The notes below the pieces were generated by a model. It did not search any database, was not told the DNA's origin, and saw only the letters and a list, made by a program, of their open reading frames with translations. Made by a program: the position numbers and the translations under genes. DNA of 64,000 nucleotides from Tenebrio molitor. Its lineage: Eukaryota; Arthropoda; Insecta; Coleoptera; Tenebrionidae. Of this stretch, positions 59,201 to 64,000 are shown in pieces. Position 1 is the stretch's first letter; the number at the start of each line of letters is the position of its first letter. The stretch lies in contig NC_091050.1 in assembly GCF_963966145.1 (NCBI RefSeq), positions 744,001-808,000 on the forward strand, in the 5' to 3' direction.

Positions 59201-60204
59201 ATTTATTCGATTGATTTATCTGGCAGTGATTTTTTTCCCATCTACGAAATTGACGTCAAAGGACGCAAAATTAAGTACCCCTCAATAATTTCGCTAATGT
59301 AATAAGGGAAGAAGCGGTATCTAAATATTTATAAAGTTATTAAACTGCCTTGGAGGAAATGAGAAACGAGATCAAATTTTTAAAACCCGGAGGAAATTGG
59401 ACGAACTTTAAGAGTTTTGTAAATAAAATAAAGGCAATTAATTATCCTTGATTATTACGGGTTCTCTTCGTCCCGTCTTAAAAAACAAATCAAGATAATT
59501 AAAAAAATTGTGGAATTAATTTAGGAAGTGTCAAATAAAAGATATGAATAACACTGAGTAATTACATAACAGTGGATAAAAAAGCGTCTCTCTTTAAGAA
59601 AATTGTCTTATCTAGAAATGAAGCTGATAAACAAACTGGAATACGTTCGATAAAATGTAAGAAATTCGTCATGAGTGAAATATGTTTGTTCGATATCTCC
59701 CTGGTATAGTTACCAGTGGGTGAAGGTTTCACGTTCGCTCACTCTCTTTCGCTCACGCATAATTGAAATTCGATTTTATGAAAAGAATATGTATAATTTT
59801 GTTGGTTACGAACGCTATCGTTGTGGTGAAAATAAGTACGAGTCGCAGAGGAGTGTCTTATTTTCGGACAACAACAAAAGCGTGAGTGAAAAGCACGAGG
59901 GAGATTTGACAAGAAAATTACACACCAACCAACCGTGTTATACATTTGCATGAGGGCAAAAATGCAATTAGATTATTTTTCTACGAATAAAGAAATATCA
60001 TTTGCGGGCTATAAAAATATACGAAATTTGATTTCCTAGAAGAAATTGCGTCATTGAAGAAACTCTTATATTTATTATAAAAAGTACAAAAAGGAAATGG
60101 CATTTATTTTTCATTTTAACAAAGGTGTTTAAAATAATAAATAAAATTTTGATTTGAAAATATTATGAAATCGAGTTAATTTTTTTCTCACATTCAATAA
60201 GCAA
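56216..60204. other. Non-coding region
   Basis: No exon supported. A perfect short palindrome GAATGTAAATG-TGG-CATTTACATTC lies at 58,589-58,613. A 137-codon frame at 58,875-59,288 is open but has no recognisable motif and erratic composition. Confidence 0.3.
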
Positions 60205-60715
60205 TTAGTTTTGAGATTTTGCATCATTATTTTGCGTTTCCTTTAACCACTCGACTATTTGAAAATTCCCCATCGACTCAGCAACTGCTAACGGTGTGTT
60301 ACCCTCATTATTAGCAATATTCACGTCAGCTCCCTTACTTATCACCGCTTGAACCATCGCCAGGTTTCCCTTTTCCGCCGCTATAGATAACGGCGTATCT
60401 GACTTTTCCCCATCAATTGAACCTGTTAAATTAACATCGGCGCCATTTTCGAGTAAAAATTTTACAGTCTTTATGTTATCACCGCGCACAGCTAAGGCCA
60501 AAGGTGTCGACAAAGTGCACCGATCAAACGTATTCACGTTCGCTCCTTGTCTCACTAAATATTCTACGATCGGCTGATATCCGTGATATGCGGCTATCGC
60601 CAGTGCGGTTTGACCGTCGTGGTCTGAATGGTTCACATTTGCGCCGCTTTCTATTGATTCTCTGATGAGTCGCAGGTTGCCGGAAATGCACCGTCCAGCA
60701 AAGACTTTTGCAGGT
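60205..60715 (-). CDS. Ankyrin-repeat protein, terminal exon
   Basis: The minus-strand frame from an AG acceptor (TTTTTTTGCAG, exon begins at 60,715) to TAA at 60,205, about 169 residues. It holds about five ankyrin repeats: a partial one (GNLRLIRESIESGANVNHSD), then DGQTALAIAAYHGYQPIVEY, STPLALAVRGDNIKTVKFLL, DTPLSIAAEKGNLAMVQAVI and GNTPLAVAESMGNFQIVEWL, each ending in GA(D/N)VN-type turns. Such repeats bind partner proteins; the specific role cannot be told. No catalytic domain follows, only a polar tail (KETQNNDAKSQN). The first exon(s) must lie to the right, possibly beyond the retrotransposon at 62 kb. An in-frame ATG upstream of the acceptor (60,738) is an alternative start if the exon is not spliced. 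Confidence 0.85.
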
Positions 60716-61363
60716 CTGCAAAAAAATTCATAGCACACTTTCAGTCCTTAACTTCTTACATGTCTTACAAGGTCACATGATTATGTATTTGTACCGTTAA
60801 ATATTAGATTATTAATTTCAATACTGACACTTTGTGAAAACGACATTTACTTCTATTTTCTTCAATTTGTTGTAAAACAGAACGCAAAAAGAAGCAAATA
60901 TCACTCAAATTGTGTAAACAATAAACTTTACTCTTACCAGGCTTTTCTGTTGGGACAAAAATTATTTTTTATGCAATATTAGAAATTGCCTCAGACGCTC
61001 AGATTGAGAAAAATTATCTAAAGAAGATTAGATAAGACTATCACATATTCAACACTTAATGTAAATATTTTAAACTACATTCGGAAAAGGCAACTTTTTA
61101 ACATTTCAGTTCGGAGCGTGCCGAAGCGACCGAAATCAGGTAGTATTTACGACATCTTTAGGGACAAGCCATATCTATCTAAACCATTGTAACAAGCAAT
61201 TGGCTGATTTTATAACGAGTTCCAAATATTGTTTCCTTCTAATATAATTTAACATTCGGACGATCCACAATCTTTAAAAGTTTTAAGCAAAGCGAGCCAA
61301 CTGGTTTAATTTATAATTACTGTAATCAATGTTTCCACTTTTGAAATTTATTTAATAGTTATT
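60716..61363. other. Intron or 5' region of ankyrin gene
   Basis: AT-rich; no coding exon recognised. Confidence 0.3.
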
Positions 61364-61487
61364 TACATTACCAATGCGGTAGGATACATTTTACAGCGCG
61401 AGGTTTTTGGATTGAAACACGACCGTGCAGCGGGAGTGTTTTAACAAAAACCGAGCGATGTAAAATGCCTACCGCATTGGTAATGTA
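61364..61487. repeat. 124 bp palindromic MITE, TA-bordered
   Basis: CATTACCAATGCGGTAGG, CATTTTAC and CGAGGTTTTTG pair with their inverses AAAACCGAGCG, GTAAAATG and CCTACCGCATTGGTAATG. TA borders both tips. The arms cover nearly the whole element. Confidence 0.8.
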
Positions 61488-62100
61488 TTAATCTTTTTGG
61501 CCGATAACTCGTTTCCTCAAATTTGAAATTTGTTGTAACCAATAATTTTGCAAAATCTGTCAAAGACTGACATTTGATTAATAAAGTACCAAGTTATCTA
61601 TTATTCCGATAACTGGTATGCTTACGATTTGTACCACAAGATGGCGCCATGAGAATTCACAATTTTTTTTATCTTGTCTTATGTAGTATGAATGGACTTT
61701 ATTTATGATAAGCTAACAATTTTTTTGGAGGTCCTTGAAAGCTTAAAATTTTCGTGGTATTTTACACCCTCCGTGCGGTAAAATGACAGATAGTTTGATT
61801 AGTGTGTAAAAATAAAGATACCGTAGCTGTTCAAAATGTGTAAACATGTCATTTAGAGTTGGGGAGGCCAAAAAATATTTTAAAAATGAATGAGTTTTCC
61901 CCATCAACGTGTGTAAAGTATAAAAGTATTACTTGTGACTAAGTTGAAAAGTAGAACAGCAGTATCCATTTAACTGAAAATTTTACAGTATCTCTAGAGA
62001 ACTCGTGTTAAATATACATAGAGACAATAATGTGGTCCTGCTGAGAGCAATTTTTCGTAATTCACAAGCTGATCGCATTTAACACTGCCTGTACAAAATA
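61488..62100. other. Non-coding sequence left of the retrotransposon
   Basis: No gene recognised; the exact left boundary of the LTR is not certain. Confidence 0.3.
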
Positions 62101-62358
62101 ATGTAATTTTGAATGTTATTGTTAGAAAGAGGTACTGTAGCAGGTAGTCCTGCCTACTTTCTTTGTGAGAGGGGTGAAATCACCCACTCTTATTTAAGTC
62201 GAGATATAGCGGTAAAAACCAGAGTCTACCACTATCCTTGGTACTTAACACTTGTACATCAACATTTTGTCATACAATAAAGTTTTTAAGTAGTTATACA
62301 AAGACGACTATATCATTTGAACGGCTAATATCACCACCCAACAGTGATTAATCGTTCA
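62101..62358 (+). mobile_element. 5' LTR-like region of BEL/Pao retrotransposon
   Basis: The segment before the primer site has LTR hallmarks: possible TG start at 62,102 or 62,114, a TATTTAAG promoter-like box at about 62,192, AATAAA at 62,276-62,281, and candidate CA ends at 62,343 or 62,358. The matching 3' LTR is outside the window, so the limits are estimates. Confidence 0.45.
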
Positions 62359-62364
62359 TAATTT

Positions 62365-62382
62365 TGGTCCTTCGAGCCGGAT
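62365..62382 (+). promoter_or_regulatory. Primer binding site fitting tRNA-Tyr
   Basis: TGGTCCTTCGAGCCGGAT begins with the TGG that pairs with a tRNA CCA tail. All 18 bases complement the known conserved 3' end of animal tRNA-Tyr (…ATCCGGCTCGAAGGA-CCA). Position, a few bases after the LTR-like region and before gag, fits minus-strand priming. Confidence 0.7.
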
Positions 62383-62690
62383 GATTAAATCCATATCACA
62401 CGACGGTCGTCTAGTGTAATAACAAGTGTAATACAACAACAATTCAAGAAACAGTTTCGACACCCAGAGGGCAGCAACGATTTCGTCACCTTCAGCAAGG
62501 GCAAAAGGGCAGCACGAATAGTCACCGAATTGGGTAGCAGCGAAGCGATCATCACTCAAGACATCAACAAAGGTTAGTGGCTCTCAATCCTTTCAATTTC
62601 CCTTCCAAACTGCATTACTACGTACGACTTCTTCTATTGTTCCTAATTTCGCAAATTTTCATCTCGACCACGTAAATCAAATCAATCATT

Positions 62691-64000
62691 ATGCCCGAGA
62701 CATCCTTATTAGATGAATCAATTGCCAAATTAGAGGCTCTAAAAAGGAAAAGAACCTCATTAAAAGCTAGAATTACGCGTATTCAGAACTTTGTGTCTAA
62801 TTTTCAATCAAATGATAATGATGTGTCTCCACTAGAAACTAGAAAAACATTCATCGAACAAATATTCAAAGAATATGACGAGGTACAGACTGAAATTGAA
62901 TCACTCGATCTTTCATCAGAGGCGATTGAGACACAGACTCAGGACCGCGACGAAATTGATTTAAAGTATCTCGATGTATTATCATCAATTCAAACAAAAA
63001 TTAGACAAACGACGCCTCCACCGCACACTGCGGCCACAGCGAATCCTAACGGTAGTTGTTCCAGCGCTAATTCACATTGCTCTAATCGTGATCAATCAAT
63101 CAAATTGAATCTGCCAACTTTAAATTTAAAATCTTTCACTGGTTGCTATAAGGAATGGTTGTCATTTCAAAATTCATTTAAATCCATTATTGAAGACGAA
63201 AACAACATGCTAAACAACTGTCAACGTTTCCAATATTTGCGATCATGTTTATCTGGTGAAGCTTTGCGAGCAGTCGAGTCATTAACGGTGTCATCAGAAA
63301 ATTATAATGTAGCGTGGGATATCTTAAAGAAACGGTTCTGCAACAAACGGCTGATCGTTCACGATCACATAATAGCCATCGCAAAGGCACCCCAAGTAAT
63401 TAAAGCCTCGCATTCGTCACTTAGGTGTTTTTTAGATACGTTGAATTCAAATGTTGCCGCGTTAAGACAGCTAGAAGTACCGATTGATACTTGGCACGCT
63501 CTTCTAGTCGTAATAATTGTGGACAAATTAGACGACAATCTTGCAAGAGAATGGCAGGCTACATTAACCGACGAGGTTCCAACTTACGGTCAAACGATCG
63601 AATTTTTAGAAAAGAAATGTCAGTTGTTGGAATCCTTAAATCTATTGCACCCCAAATCGAACGTCAATCCGAATCACAATAATGCAAAAAACAATATGTC
63701 ACAAAAACGAAGCACTACATCTTATGTTGCCACAAACAAACTACATTGTACATTTTGTAAAAATGACGATCATACAATCTTTCAGTGCAATGAATTTACA
63801 AAATTAAATGTAGAGGAAAGAAACGCTCAAGCTCGAAACCTGAAGTTATGTCTTAATTGTCTAAGAACCAACCATTTTGTTAACAACTGTCAGTCCAAAT
63901 TCAAATGCCGTAAATGCAATCAAAGCCACAATACGCTGCTTCACAAAGAAAGACAAATCACGCAAACCAATGAAACACCAGCACAGGTAGAAAGTTTAAA
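62691..64000 (+). CDS. BEL/Pao-type gag, open to the window end
   Basis: From ATG at 62,691 the frame is open for about 436 codons to the right edge, where the element continues. It begins with a Lys/Arg-rich helical segment (SIAKLEALKRKR), passes a coiled-coil-like acidic part, then the capsid-like core typical of BEL/Pao elements (LPTLNLKSFTGCYKEWLSFQ, FQYLRSCLSGEALRAVESL, WDILKKRFCNKRLIV) and ends in zinc knuckles: CTFCKNDDHTIFQC and CLNCLRTNHFVNNC (both CX2CX4HX4C), then CRKCNQSHNTLLH. Protease and polymerase should lie beyond the edge. No internal stop or frameshift, so the copy is young or active. It is a genomic retrotransposon, not a host gene. Confidence 0.9.
   Translation, partial: MPETSLLDESIAKLEALKRKRTSLKARITRIQNFVSNFQSNDNDVSPLETRKTFIEQIFKEYDEVQTEIESLDLSSEAIETQTQDRDEIDLKYLDVLSSIQTKIRQTTPPPHTAATANPNGSCSSANSHCSNRDQSIKLNLPTLNLKSFTGCYKEWLSFQNSFKSIIEDENNMLNNCQRFQYLRSCLSGEALRAVESLTVSSENYNVAWDILKKRFCNKRLIVHDHIIAIAKAPQVIKASHSSLRCFLDTLNSNVAALRQLEVPIDTWHALLVVIIVDKLDDNLAREWQATLTDEVPTYGQTIEFLEKKCQLLESLNLLHPKSNVNPNHNNAKNNMSQKRSTTSYVATNKLHCTFCKNDDHTIFQCNEFTKLNVEERNAQARNLKLCLNCLRTNHFVNNCQSKFKCRKCNQSHNTLLHKERQITQTNETPAQVESL

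Noticed and set aside
58875..59288. 137-codon plus-strand frame
   Set aside because: Longest unassigned frame, but no recognisable domain, runs into AT-rich low-complexity sequence, and lacks codon bias.
62356..62559. Minus-strand 67-codon frame
   Set aside because: Lies across the primer site and leader of the retrotransposon; no independent support.

Overview
This is a eukaryotic, AT-rich window, almost certainly from an insect. Short 45-60 bp introns sit beside long repeat-filled ones, the recognisable genes have insect-like architecture, and many miniature inverted-repeat elements are present. A short (TCAGG)3-TTAGG run at about 50.2 kb hints at a beetle, because TCAGG is the telomere unit of some tenebrionids, but it is too short to settle the order.

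The gene-dense left part (0-26 kb) holds: the C-terminal half of an anoctamin/TMEM16 gene (+); a lifeguard-4/TMBIM4 Bax-inhibitor-family gene (-); a tandem pair of cytosolic aspartate aminotransferase genes (+, GOT1-A and GOT1-B, identical six-exon structure); an intronless TAMM41-type mitochondrial CDP-diacylglycerol synthase (+); a GPALPP1-like gene starting only 100 bp after it (+); and a head-to-head pair of small unrecognised membrane-protein genes sharing about 340 bp (24.5-25.8 kb).

The middle (26-60 kb) is gene-poor. Its only well-supported coding element is one 165 bp exon at 46.5 kb (+) that looks like the post-GPS segment plus TM1 of an adhesion-type GPCR, so much of this stretch may be introns or regulatory DNA of that gene. 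It carries nested fold-back elements, decayed Tc1/mariner-class transposase pieces, at least four copies of one MITE family, two TA-flanked CAGGGTGT elements, a duplicated non-coding block (36.4 and 37.7 kb) and a GC-rich island with a splice-donor-like end (37.9-38.2 kb).

The right end (60-64 kb) contains the terminal exon of an ankyrin-repeat gene (-), a 124 bp palindromic MITE, and the 5' part of an LTR retrotransposon of the BEL/Pao type (+): LTR-like region, a primer site fitting the 3' end of tRNA-Tyr, and an open gag frame with zinc knuckles running off the window.

No prokaryotic system, CRISPR array, rRNA or tRNA gene was found. Functional links are limited: the two GOT1 copies should act in the same cytosolic malate-aspartate chemistry; the other genes are unrelated neighbours. 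All identifications come from reading translated sequence by eye; no database search was run.
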